From Ephemerocybe angulata (lineage: Eukaryota; Basidiomycota; Agaricomycetes; Agaricales; Psathyrellaceae), in contig JAACJK010000001.1 of the NCBI GenBank assembly GCA_013368325.1, positions 3,596,001 to 3,660,000 on the forward strand: a stretch of 64,000 bases of DNA, in the 5' to 3' direction. Below the pieces are notes generated by a model. The model searched no databases, was not told the origin of the DNA, and was given only the letters and a program-made list of their open reading frames with translations. Both the position numbers and the translations under genes were made by a program. Below are positions 11,402-20,389 of this stretch, one piece after another (within the stretch, counting starts at the first letter, position 1; each line of letters opens with the position of its first letter).

Positions 11402-12117
11402 CTAGATGTCATAGGAGACGTAGGAGAGCTCAAGCTTCCAGATGGTTCCGTGCAGGAAGAGCTTTCGTAACCTAATCTGATCGAATGTAATGTAATCAGG
11501 GCCGAGCGGGAGGCCAGGGCCTTCAAACTGTTGATAGTTCTAGTTATGGGAAGATTTGCAATCAGGATGGGCGTTATGGGTGTATGGCCGATAAATAGGT
11601 ACCTTTTCGTAGAATCTCTTGAAGATGCCGGCCACTTGGTTTGCTAGCTCTCCTATGGTGGTATCCAAGAGAATATCTTCCGAATATCCCAAGTGTTGAT
11701 ACCCGGGCCACTGGAGAAAGTCTAGTTAGTAATGTCTCTTTGGTGGCCTAAGCTTGGAATCATAAAACCCACAGTAATGTATAGATGGGCCTGCGGCCCC
11801 CTCGCCAAAATATCCTTCCTCAACAACTCTCTTACTGGTATAGTCGGCACATTGACCCCCTCCCCGCCGTACTCGCACCGCGTCAGCGCCACGCCTAGAG
11901 TGATGGACAAATCGAGTGGAGACAAGTTCTTGCTGTGAAAGTAGAGTGCAAAGAGGGACTCGTCTGGCTGATGCCCGACGATGGAGGTGGGCTTATCCGC
12001 ATGCCAGTAGTCCCTCGGTACACCCCCTCCCCAGTGATAATCAACTGCGTTGCGTCGCTCACGGATAGGGCCCCGTGAGTTGTCGGGATAGTGAACGGAG
12101 AGGGTGTTGATGCTCAT
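11402..12117 (-). CDS. Hypothetical protein, 192 aa
   Basis: Three exons, 12117-11773, 11710-11603 and 11527-11402, all join in phase 0 with good GT-AG borders and give 192 aa. The start MSINTLSVHYPDN is chosen because it lies about 110 bp below a minus-strand TATAAG (near 12,230) and the codons upstream look non-coding. No signal peptide or membrane segment is evident. The composition is rich in His, Tyr, Pro and Gly (NAVDYHWGGGVPRDYWHAD), with a predicted compact C-terminal part ending TIWKLELSYVSYDI. I do not recognise the family. Upstream DNA carries several CAAAGC(G/A)CA motifs shared with the divergent homeodomain gene. Confidence 0.65.
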
Positions 12118-12251
12118 TGAGAAGTGTGTGATTTCAGTATTCGTCGAATGCGAGGGGTTGAGAGCAGCTGCAAAGTGAGGCAGCGGATGGTAGCTGAGTG
12201 TGGAGTAAAGCAGATTAAAAGCCTGTCTTATATACCTAATTGCGCGTACAC

Positions 12252-12850
12252 CAAAGCGCACACACTATTTAATTGGGCAAGTAGTTCTTGTGGTGGCAGC
12301 GCAGCAAAGCACAATAAGATAGGTTGACCAAAGCCCGGCCATTGTTGGAGTCATTATTGCAGTTACGATGGCCGGCATGGTCGCGCTTTGCTGTTTATCT
12401 CCAATTTGCAGCGCTTTTTCTGAAATTCCTTAATGAAAGATACTTGGCGCCCTCACATTCCGTTTGAACCTTTGGAGTGGCGGGTGCGGTTGAAACTGTA
12501 CGGCGCTTTGGGGGCGTGTCAAAAAGCGCAGTGGCCCTAGTATACCGTATTGAGCATGGAACAAAGCACAGACGTGTGCCCCACAGGCGGGGTGGAGGGC
12601 GCGTTGTTGGAATATGGAAGAGCATCAGGCACCTATCTCGCACCCATAGCTGGCTACTTCGGATTTAATTGAAAATCTAGTATATGTGCCCAGCCTGGTA
12701 GGTTATTGAAAAAGATCAAGTTCCATGGGCGTTTATAAGGCGCTTATGTATCGGTCCCACCAGCACCAATGGCACGCCACTGTGTGTGTGTGCGTGGGAG
12801 ATACATAGCAAAGCACACTGAGCAAAGCGCATCAATCCTGGCAAAGCACA
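12252..12850. promoter_or_regulatory. Cluster of CAAAGC(G/A)CA motifs between divergent genes
   Basis: Full CAAAGCGCA or CAAAGCACA sites are at 12252-12260, 12305-12313, 12562-12570, 12809-12817, 12823-12831 and 12842-12850. Complementary GCGCTTTG is at 12383-12390 and 12503-12510, and AAAGCGCA is at 12523-12530. They lie between the minus-strand gene ending its 5' side at 12117 and the homeodomain gene starting at 13002. Further copies are found upstream of the AA9 gene (9003, 9071), the gene at 17176 (17355, 17426) and the DJ-1-like gene (19272). A binding site for one regulator is an inference. A TATAAAAG box for the homeodomain gene is at 12919-12926. Confidence 0.45.
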
Positions 12851-13001
12851 ATAGAATTTGATCCAAAGAGCTATGCTTTGCCAGCGCTCTTTATAATCAT
12901 AGAGGAGACATATCTTGCTATAAAAGACGGCATGTCGGTCTTTTAGCCAGAGTCCCTCCCTCCTTACTAAACGTACCGTGACTACACATCCTCCGCCCAG
13001 A

Positions 13002-13888
13002 ATGACAGTACACCGGAGCAATATTTATGACCTCCTGAACAGCGTCGAGGATCAGCATCCCGACTTCTGCGTGGCATCATATGGTCCTTCCTCGAATCCC
13101 GAGGAAACGCCCAGCGAGTCAAATATCAAGCCAAAGCGAACCAAAGTCAATTTCACGAAGGACCAGGCCGACGCGCTCCAGATCGTCTTTGAGCACACTC
13201 CGGAACCAACCAGAGAAGAGCGCAAAGATTTGGCCAGAGATCTTGGTTTGACGTTTGAGAAGGTGTCCCGGTGGTATGTCTCAGGAACTCCTCCAATAGT
13301 TATTCTACCGCTTACCGCCAACCTCACCAGGTTCCGTCGTGAACGGAATGATGCCCCACGTCGACTTCTTCCCAACGGAACCAAGCTTCAGGCTATGAAG
13401 CGACCAACACCGGAGCAGAAATCGAGGTTGGAGGCTGAATATGCACTTAACCCGAAACCCTCAGTGCAACGACAGAAAGAAATTGCTCTAGATATTGGTT
13501 TAAGTGAGCTAAGGGTCTCGCAGTGGTACGTCTATCCCTCTCTCTAGGATAAAAAGGATCATGGAATGAATGAACGGTTTTACTTAGGTTCTATCGCGAA
13601 CAGAAGGATGCCCCACGTCGACTTCTTCCTGACGGAACAAAGCCCAAAGTTAAACGGAAATTGACAAAGGTGCAGAAATCAAGATTGGAGCAGGAGTATG
13701 CACGCAACAAGCAGCCCTCAGAGCGACGACACAAAGAAATTGCTCTAGATCTTGGTTTGAGTGAACTCACAGTCTCTCATTGGTACGTCTATCTCCCCCA
13801 CTCTGGATAAACAAGATCATTGACTGAATAAATGGATCTATTTAGGTTTCGTAAGGCGTTATATAGGGAGGCTAAGGAAACGCGATAG
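13002..13888 (+). CDS. Protein with three tandem homeodomain-like repeats
   Basis: Exons 13002-13273, 13331-13525, 13588-13782 and 13846-13888 splice to 234 aa. Each internal intron falls between the same two bases of the Trp codon of helix 3 (W^F). Repeat 1 (about residues 49-100) runs from KPKRTKVNFTKDQADALQ through the LARDLGL turn to VSRWFRRER, a homeodomain pattern. Repeats 2 and 3 (LEAEYALNPKPSVQRQKEIA and LEQEYARNKQPSERRHKEIA) are each encoded by an exon of exactly 195 nt. The usual DNA-contact Asn51 is replaced (WFRRER, WFYREQ, WFRKAL), and the third repeat is cut short, ending KETR. DNA binding may therefore be altered or lost. ATG at 13002 is chosen 76 bp after TATAAAAG. A role as nuclear regulator is inference. 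Confidence 0.8.
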
Positions 13889-13940
13889 TTCGGCGGTAAG
13901 GCGTTATATAGGGAGGCTAAGGAAACGCGATAGTTCGGCG
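13851..13940. repeat. 45-bp tandem duplication at the end of the homeodomain gene
   Basis: The block 13851-13895, starting GTAAGGCGTTATATAGG, is repeated exactly at 13896-13940. The first copy encodes the last codons and TAG stop of the homeodomain protein. The second lies in its 3' untranslated region and repeats that coding end. Confidence 0.9.
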
Positions 13941-14288
13941 TGGGGCTTGCAATGCTGTACTTTCTATATGTGTGTTGTTGTGCATACTATAACGTGATAA
14001 TGTTTGCAATTGACTATCGCACGTATACCGAGCGATCCGGCGACTGACTGCACTGTGGCGGGCTGCGATTCACCACAAAATGCCTATTCAAAGTTGATTC
14101 AAAGCCAGGCAGTGTAGTTAAAACTATCGGGGGAATTAATTGCAAAGACGCTCGTCGTCAGTACACGCTTATCACGATGAATATTCTGGTGGGGCTGAAG
14201 GTTCCGACAGAGCACAGGAGCGCTCATCATGACCAGCTTCCACGACGGATGACACTGACTCCGCCGCACGCCCTAACCCCGCATTCAA

Positions 14289-16131
14289 ATGACCCATCGA
14301 ACACGGCAACCCCTTCCCACGCACCTTCCTTCCCCACACCGATCGTCGCCGCACAATGGCAGCGGGCTCCGCCTCCTCTTCGACTCACTCGCTCACAACC
14401 CTCGGCCGACACCTCCAAGTTCACAACCGAGTCGCCCCGGCCCACGCCTCGCGACCTCTACACTCTCTTCCCCCCACACGGGCAGACAGACGACGACGTC
14501 CTCATCACCATCCGGCCCTCATGGGAAACGGCGTCTGCATCAATTGCTAGAGCAGCCTGCGTCTAGTAGTGCTGCGTTCGCGGTGCACATGGTTAGCACG
14601 GCGCCCATCGTTACCAGCGCGCTCATTACGCTGCTGGAGACGGTGCCGACGTTCCACCGGGTGTGGTTTGGGATGGAGACAGGGTTGGTTGTTGTGTTTA
14701 CGGTGGAGTATGTGGCGAGGGTTGTGTGTTGGAGTTTTAGCTGGTCGAGCTTCTTTCGGTGGGTTCTATGTGCGTTTTGTATCTCTATCACTCGAGGGTT
14801 AGTTGGACTGACGGCGATGCGGGATAGCGTTATATGGGATCATCGACCTCCTGGCGGTGCTGCCGTACTACATCGAGGTCATGCTGGGCCAGGACACCTC
14901 TGTCCTCTTCCGTTTCTCCATCCTCCGCATGTTCTGCCTCCTCCGTGTATTCCGCCCGTTCCGCTACAAGCATACCATCCTCCTGTACGTCGGTTGCACC
15001 CTGGTGTACTGAAGCCTGAAGCTAACGGCGAGCCTCTAGTGCAATCGAAGTGATGTACCTGTCCGTGCGCAGGTCGCAGCATGCTTTACTCGCCATCGGG
15101 TCATGATATTGACGGTATTCAGCACCCTTACGTCGTCCTCCTACCTCCCTGTTCTCGACTCCCTACCGATCTCACCCCGCTTTGCTCGTGCTACAGATAC
15201 TTCGCCGAACGCGGGACACGGGACGAGGTCATGGATACCTTCATCAACTCCGACGGCGACCCGACGCAATTCGCCTCCATCCCTGCCGCAGCATGGTTCG
15301 TTATCGTCAGTGAGTACCCTATTCTCCTCTTTTCACCCTCTTCTCCTCTCTCTTTCCACTCCCCCGCCTCCTTTTGCATGCCCTTCGCCTCCACACTCGA
15401 CACCTACTTCAATACCGACCTCGACCCGGCCGCCGATCGCCTTCAACATCGAGTTCGCACCTTCGACATCGGATGCGCCGCTTCCGTCACCTCGGAACCA
15501 ACGGACGGACGACCCACCCATCGATCGTCTGCTAGAGCACATCCCGCTTCCCTCGCCGCACCTCGACTTCAGACTGACGCCCACCCTCACCTCTCATCCG
15601 TACCGACCGTCGACTCCTCTCAATCTACCACCGTCCGCATCATTCCAGCACAATCAACCACCGCCCGCATCCGGCCCTCCAGACCTGCCGACCGTCGCCG
15701 TCGCCGTCCGCCAGCCCGCCTTGACTTCGCACTCTAACGCCACTCGTCCGACCACGTCCTTCGCCCTACCCTTCGAACCCACACCGCCGACGACTCTGCA
15801 CCCACGCTCGCTCGACGGCGCTTCCCCATCGACTTCCCCTCCACTTCAGTCATTCCCCTCTTCCTCTTCCTCTTCCTCCCCTCCTTCCACTCTGAACATT
15901 CGCAACCGTACTGACCTCATTCTCCTCTTCCCCATAGCGATTACGACGGTCGGTTACGGCGAAATCACGCCCCGCTCCTTCCTAGGACGGCTCATCACCC
16001 TGCCTATACTGGTCTTCGGACTGTTGCTGATCACGCTGCCGAGTTTTGTGCTGGGGCGGGAGTTTAGTCTTGTGTGGGCGGCGATGACTGCGGATAAGGT
16101 GCGTTGTTTTGGGGTTTTTGGATTGGTTTGA
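14289..16131 (+). CDS. Voltage-gated K+ channel, six-helix type, with probable frameshift
   Basis: Membrane channel of the Kv superfamily. Exons are about 14289-14769, 14828-14984, 15040-15131 (with a break), 15197-15309 and 15938-about 16131. S1 is around LITLLETVP, S2 GLVVVFTVEYVARVV, S3 YGIIDLLAVLPYYIEVM, S4 an Arg ladder (RMFCLLRVFRPFRYKH), then S5 and the pore with the selectivity filter TTVGYGE, and S6 ITLPILVFGLLLITLPSF. Between LLAIG and VMILTVFSTL the frame changes (about 15,100) and a few residues of S5 seem absent, with no room for an intron. The intron 15310-15937 is 628 bp, far longer than others here, and pyrimidine-rich. N-terminal start and C-terminal end are uncertain. It could be a pseudogene or carry a sequencing error. 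Confidence 0.75.
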
Positions 16132-16795
16132 CTATCTTTGCTTCGTTTAACTTGGACTTTGATACTTCTGTGCTTCGTTGCTTCTTTCGATGTTGGTTCG
16201 TTTTGTCAGTTCTTTCGATGTTCGTTCTTTCCTCTTGTGTTCGGAGGTTCGGGCGTTCGGGCATTCGGGCATTTGAGCTCGTGGGCCTCCCCCTCGGGAT
16301 TCCCCACCATCCACGATAAACCGTCCTTCGCTCGCTCTCTCGCTTCCCGCTGCATTCCTTTCTTCCTCCTTCTCGCATTCTACCGAGCCCGTCCACCGAC
16401 GTCCGCCCATCCTTCGCCATCCGCCTCAATATATCTTTTGGGCGTCGCCGTCTCGGCATTCCGCTTACTCCACGTTGTGGGAGGATGCGCGAAGTTGGGT
16501 GGTCGTCTGTTGGGAGAGGTGGATGGGTCGATCGGGCGTTCGTTCGTTCGGTTTCCGTTCAAATTCTCCCAATGCCCCATTATGCCCCATCACTCAATAG
16601 GAAAATCAGTCGGGCCACCGATGTGCTGAGGTTGAGATTATAGGATTCCGGGCTACGGATGAAGCATAGATATAGTTCTAAGGGGTTAGACTTCTAGAGA
16701 GATGAAAGAGAAAACAAGGGGTATAAATAACTGTGAGTAAGCCACCACACCGTATCCGCACACCGTCATATCATCTACATATACCCGTTCTCTTA
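16132..16795. other. Downstream region of the K+ channel gene
   Basis: May hold the last exon(s) and 3' untranslated part of the channel gene. A short run of GTTCGGGCATTCGGGC-type repeats occurs near 16,243-16,275. No other gene is recognised. Confidence 0.4.
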
Positions 16796-17176
16796 CTATT
16801 TCAAGCTCGCCAGGTATCCGATCTGCGCCTTGGTCAACGAACCCATAAACTTTTCAAGCGATACAAGTTTGCTCAAGCCGCTTGCACTGTGCTCTTCGAG
16901 CACCCTCTTGACCTCATTGAGCAAATTTCCCTTTTCCTCGTCCGTCAAAACGCCTTCGGGACCCTCGTTCAAGCTCTTGAACGAAGGAATGTTGCGCCAC
17001 GCGTGCTGGAACGAGTCGGAGTTATCCTCGTATCCCATGAGGGCTGCCAGGGACGGAGTTTGATTATGTTGCTTCAGACGAGCAATCAGCTCAGCGGGAG
17101 TGGGGGCGCGCTCGCGAGTCCTTTCCCCGGGAGTGGAAGCTTGAGACTGGGCCTGGGAGGTGTCGGTAGTGTTCAT
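16796..17176 (-). CDS. Hypothetical 126-aa protein
   Basis: A single-exon frame. The ATG at 17176 (MNTTDTSQAQSQAS) is preferred over upstream in-frame codons because those read as low-complexity leader. The N-terminus is polar (Ser/Thr/Gln, APTPAELIARLKQH); the rest is mainly helical with charged heptad-like spacing (EEKGNLLNEVKRVLEEH, LSKLVSLEKF). No signal peptide or membrane span is seen, so it is probably cytosolic or nuclear. Family not recognised. A minus-strand TATATATCC lies near 17,330 and CAAAGCGCA/CAAAGCACA motifs at 17355 and 17426, the same motif as upstream of neighbouring genes. Confidence 0.65.
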   Translation of the reverse strand: MNTTDTSQAQSQASTPGERTRERAPTPAELIARLKQHNQTPSLAALMGYEDNSDSFQHAWRNIPSFKSLNEGPEGVLTDEEKGNLLNEVKRVLEEHSASGLSKLVSLEKFMGSLTKAQIGYLASLK

Positions 17177-17759
17177 GGTGACTCCGAGGTGAGTGTGAGT
17201 GGGTGTTCGGTGGCTGAAGGGTAAGATAAATAAATGTAGCGTTGGGTGAATGGTTTGCCGAGTGTTGGAGTGTAAAAGTGAATGACAGCCCAGGGAAAAT
17301 GGGATAGTTTCTGGCATTTATTTCGGTGAGGATATATACACAGTGCGCGTGGTACAAAGCGCAAGTGTCCGCCATGCTTTGAAGCCTTGGTCACTTGAAC
17401 TACCGCTCGTCTTGATATCGTGATACAAAGCACATTAACTGACAACAATAGTCGGGGTCTGCTTTGACCGCCGAATGGGAAGGTAGGTGTAGGTAGGTAT
17501 CTAGGTGGAAGGTGTGAATGGCGCGGGAAACTTGCCTATGCCTTGTCCAACGAGCCGCTACGAGCGTTTCAGAGTGAATCAATCCAATTCCATGTCTATG
17601 CTTGTTCTTCAGTATTGATAGGCTTTGCCAACTAGCACTCGGGAGTATTGCCTATATATACGACACATTCCTAGCCAGGTATGTCAAGAAGTCCCAATTC
17701 CCTCTACCAGAACACCCTTCTACCGACACTGGACAGCAGGAGCGGACGCAACTGTCGAC

Positions 17760-18206
17760 ATGAACCGCTCCCCGGACACTCAGTTCTCATACCCACCAAA
17801 GCTCAAGGCTGGACCTGGAGATTCGAGTCTTACATTCGAGGACGAAGACCGATGGGATGAGGTGACCTTGTGCGAGAGCACCCGTCCCGTACCAGCCCAC
17901 ACGGTCAACAGTCGTAGGGCACAACGAGCCGGCATGAGCTACTGGCACACTTCTGACGGGTCCAGTGTAGCTCGATCTCGTATACAGGAGGAAGAGGTCA
18001 GGCGAGTCTTCGGTGTTCGAGTTGAAAGGGACGAAGGGAGTCTCTTGGACAGGGACGCACGTCAGTGCGGTTGTGGTTCTCCTCGTCGCCAGTGCATCTG
18101 CGGTTGCTTCATCATATTGGTCATCATTCTTGCTCTTATTCTTATTCTATTTGTCCTTCCCCGTACTGGGGAGCTGGAAGGGAGGAATGATGGGGAGTTG
18201 TCTTAG
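17760..18206 (+). CDS. Tail-anchored-type membrane protein, 148 aa, unknown function
   Basis: The frame from MNRSPDTQFSYPP is hydrophilic and acidic for about 115 residues. A cysteine-rich juxtamembrane stretch follows (CGCGSPRRQCICGC), then one strongly hydrophobic span (FIILVIILALILILFVL) and a short polar end GELEGRNDGELS. The C-terminal position of the only span suggests a tail-anchored protein with its bulk in the cytosol. The cysteines next to the membrane are candidates for palmitoylation. Both points are inference. The family is not recognised. No intron is needed. Confidence 0.65.
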   Translation: MNRSPDTQFSYPPKLKAGPGDSSLTFEDEDRWDEVTLCESTRPVPAHTVNSRRAQRAGMSYWHTSDGSSVARSRIQEEEVRRVFGVRVERDEGSLLDRDARQCGCGSPRRQCICGCFIILVIILALILILFVLPRTGELEGRNDGELS

Positions 18207-19600
18207 CCTCAGCATGTGGACACGCTAAGCCTACCACTACATATTATATAACTGCGCGAAAGTGTTTGACCGGTGACCTTGTAAGAGTATGGGCGCTTAC
18301 TCCTATACTTGAGTCCCAAAGTGAAAAGAGGTGATTCGCGAACCCTGATGGGATTCCCCGCCTCGGAGACTTCCATTCAGCCACAGATGACCAGTAAAAG
18401 CGCTCTGCAACCTTTAAGATTTTGACCTCCTCACGGGGGATCGCACCGCGCCAACTGTGCATTGAGGTCCCTTTCGCTGGGTCAAGGATGCGGGGTACGT
18501 CCACGAAGTCACCTCAAGCGATATGACTTCCAACCGTCTTTCACGCAGGATGATGACGTTCAATGCTGGAGTCACCATCGAGTTACAGGTCATTGAGAAG
18601 GGCGATGAGCGATTCGGTGGTCGTGATTTCATCTTTCATCCTGGACCTGCTTCATTCTATCTCGGTCGCTTCCCAAGTTCTGGAATGGCGGCGGCGTCGT
18701 GAGATGGGGCGGGGAAGAACTGATTTAAGTTACGATTACTTTTATTTTGAGGCCATTCGTTCACAAGAGGCTCTCATATGGCCCCTAGCGCTGTCCTATA
18801 CGGATAATGCGGAGGATGGGGTGGACCGGGCCGACCACATGTGCACAGGGAACGTGCAATGTTCTCCACGATTAATACAGTAAGCCGCACCACTCCCGAC
18901 ACTTTGCAACATGAAGAACACGCCATATTCACAGGTCAGTGCGTGCCCAGACTACTGAAATGAGCATTGGTAATCACAAAGCACTTGGTTAGAAGTGGTA
19001 CGATGGTCGAAGGGTGCGAGAGATGCGTAATGAGGACCTGAGACATAAATAAATCGAAGTCCGGACGATTCGGTGGAAATGAAACATGGGCTAGGCACTA
19101 GCGTATGTCAGACGACCACCACCGCAGAAACAGAGAGAGACTGGGTCGTATCGGACCACCCTCGCCCTATTAGCGCCCATCTTTCATCGTCGTAGGAATT
19201 TTCTACCCCATTCAGTCAAATAAGTTGTGATGGTGGAGAGCGGATTGGCGGATCGCTAAGATGCGCAGCATCAAAGCGCAGTGAGGCTACGACTGGTTAG
19301 CATCTCCGAGTCGGACGCAAGAGACTGTGAAGTACTCCCACTTGGGTTAGAACTCCCGAAGGTACCCGTACTCTATAAGGCGCCACACATTATGCTCCCC
19401 TCCACATTGTATCAGTCAGCGTCGGCAAGAGTGTCTGAGTAAGGCGAAGAACTGCGGGTCTTACTCACCAAACCCAAACGACTCTGGCGCACTTCGGCAT
19501 GATCGTTCACAGCGAGCAGAGACGAGGTATATAAGCATGGTGCATCCGCTAGTCCAACAGCAGAAATCAACCATTCCCCAGTCCAACAGCAGGAATCACA
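18207..19600. other. Intergenic region without clear gene
   Basis: Open frames on both strands between 18,240 and 18,900 overlap and none matches a family I know; a coding remnant around 18,480-18,700 on the plus strand is possible. The last part is the promoter of the DJ-1-like gene: CAAAGCGCA at 19272-19280 and TATATAAG at 19528-19535. Confidence 0.5.
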
Positions 19601-20320
19601 ATGCACCTTCTTCCGAGTCACCCAGTCAACACCACAATCAAAGCGATCCAATTCGGGGTCCTTCTCCTCAAATCCTACCAATTCCAGGACCTCGTCGGGC
19701 CTGTCGACTACCTCAATACCCACACCCACTCCTTCCTCGACGGCATCGCGCCCCCCGCCATCGTCTCCAAGGCCCCCAACATCACCTGGCACTACATCTC
19801 CGAATTCAACGACTTCAGCCCCATCACCGCCTCCTCCGGGCCGCCCCAGATCCCCACAACGACCTTCAACCAGACCCCCACCCTCGACTACCTCCTCATT
19901 CCCGGCGCCGACATCTACCACACCTTCCCTGTCGAAACCACCAAGTTCATCCAAGCCCGCTTCCCCGAACTCAAAGGCCTCCTCACCGTCTGCGTCGGCT
20001 CCCTCCACCTCTCGCGCACCGGCCTCCTGGACGGCAAGCGTGCTGCAACGAACAAGGTCGCGCTGCGCCTCACCGTCGAGCAGGGACAGTTCCAGCAGTT
20101 CCGCAACGTCACCTGGGTGAAGGATGCGCGCTTCGTGCGGGACGGCAAGATCTGGAGTTCGAGCGGTGTCACGGCGGGGCTGGACTTGGCTGCTGAGTTC
20201 GCGCGCGTCAATTTCGACCCGGAGGTTAACAAGGCTGCGTCGGAGGCGTTTGAGTATAAGGCGAATCCGGCGAGGCCTGATGCGTTCAAGTACATCCTCG
20301 ATGGGGTCGATTTGAAGTAG
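19601..20320 (+). CDS. DJ-1/PfpI family protein (glutamine amidotransferase-like fold)
   Basis: Single exon, 239 aa. The pattern is that of the DJ-1/ThiJ/PfpI superfamily, closest to isonitrile hydratase-like (InhA) members: FGVLLLKSYQFQDLVGPVD near the start, LDYLLIPGAD in the middle, and the nucleophile elbow TVCVGSLHLSRTGLLDGKRA, whose Cys is expected to be catalytic. The conserved SSGVTAGLDLA follows near residue 185. In isonitrile hydratase-type proteins the position after RAT is usually followed by a His; here RAATNK is found, so the substrate may differ. No signal peptide. ATG lies 66 bp below TATATAAG. Exact reaction is unknown. Confidence 0.88.
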   Translation: MHLLPSHPVNTTIKAIQFGVLLLKSYQFQDLVGPVDYLNTHTHSFLDGIAPPAIVSKAPNITWHYISEFNDFSPITASSGPPQIPTTTFNQTPTLDYLLIPGADIYHTFPVETTKFIQARFPELKGLLTVCVGSLHLSRTGLLDGKRAATNKVALRLTVEQGQFQQFRNVTWVKDARFVRDGKIWSSSGVTAGLDLAAEFARVNFDPEVNKAASEAFEYKANPARPDAFKYILDGVDLK

Positions 20321-20389
20321 TGGTTCTCGTAACAGGCTCGGCGCATTGTAGAGCGCACGGGCGTCTTCCTGTACCCTTTCTTAGCTATG

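Noticed and set aside
15103..16131. 342-codon continuous frame through the K+ channel region
   Set aside because: The middle is pyrimidine-rich intron sequence coding Ser/Pro/Thr runs; splicing at GTGAGT...CATAG restores the conserved pore.
18480..18700. Possible small gene reading MTSNRLSRRMMTF
   Set aside because: Too short, no convincing splice partners or family, conflicting frames on the other strand.
19412..20008. 198-codon minus-strand frame opposite the DJ-1-like gene
   Set aside because: Composition is the mirror of the GC-rich real gene; no family features.
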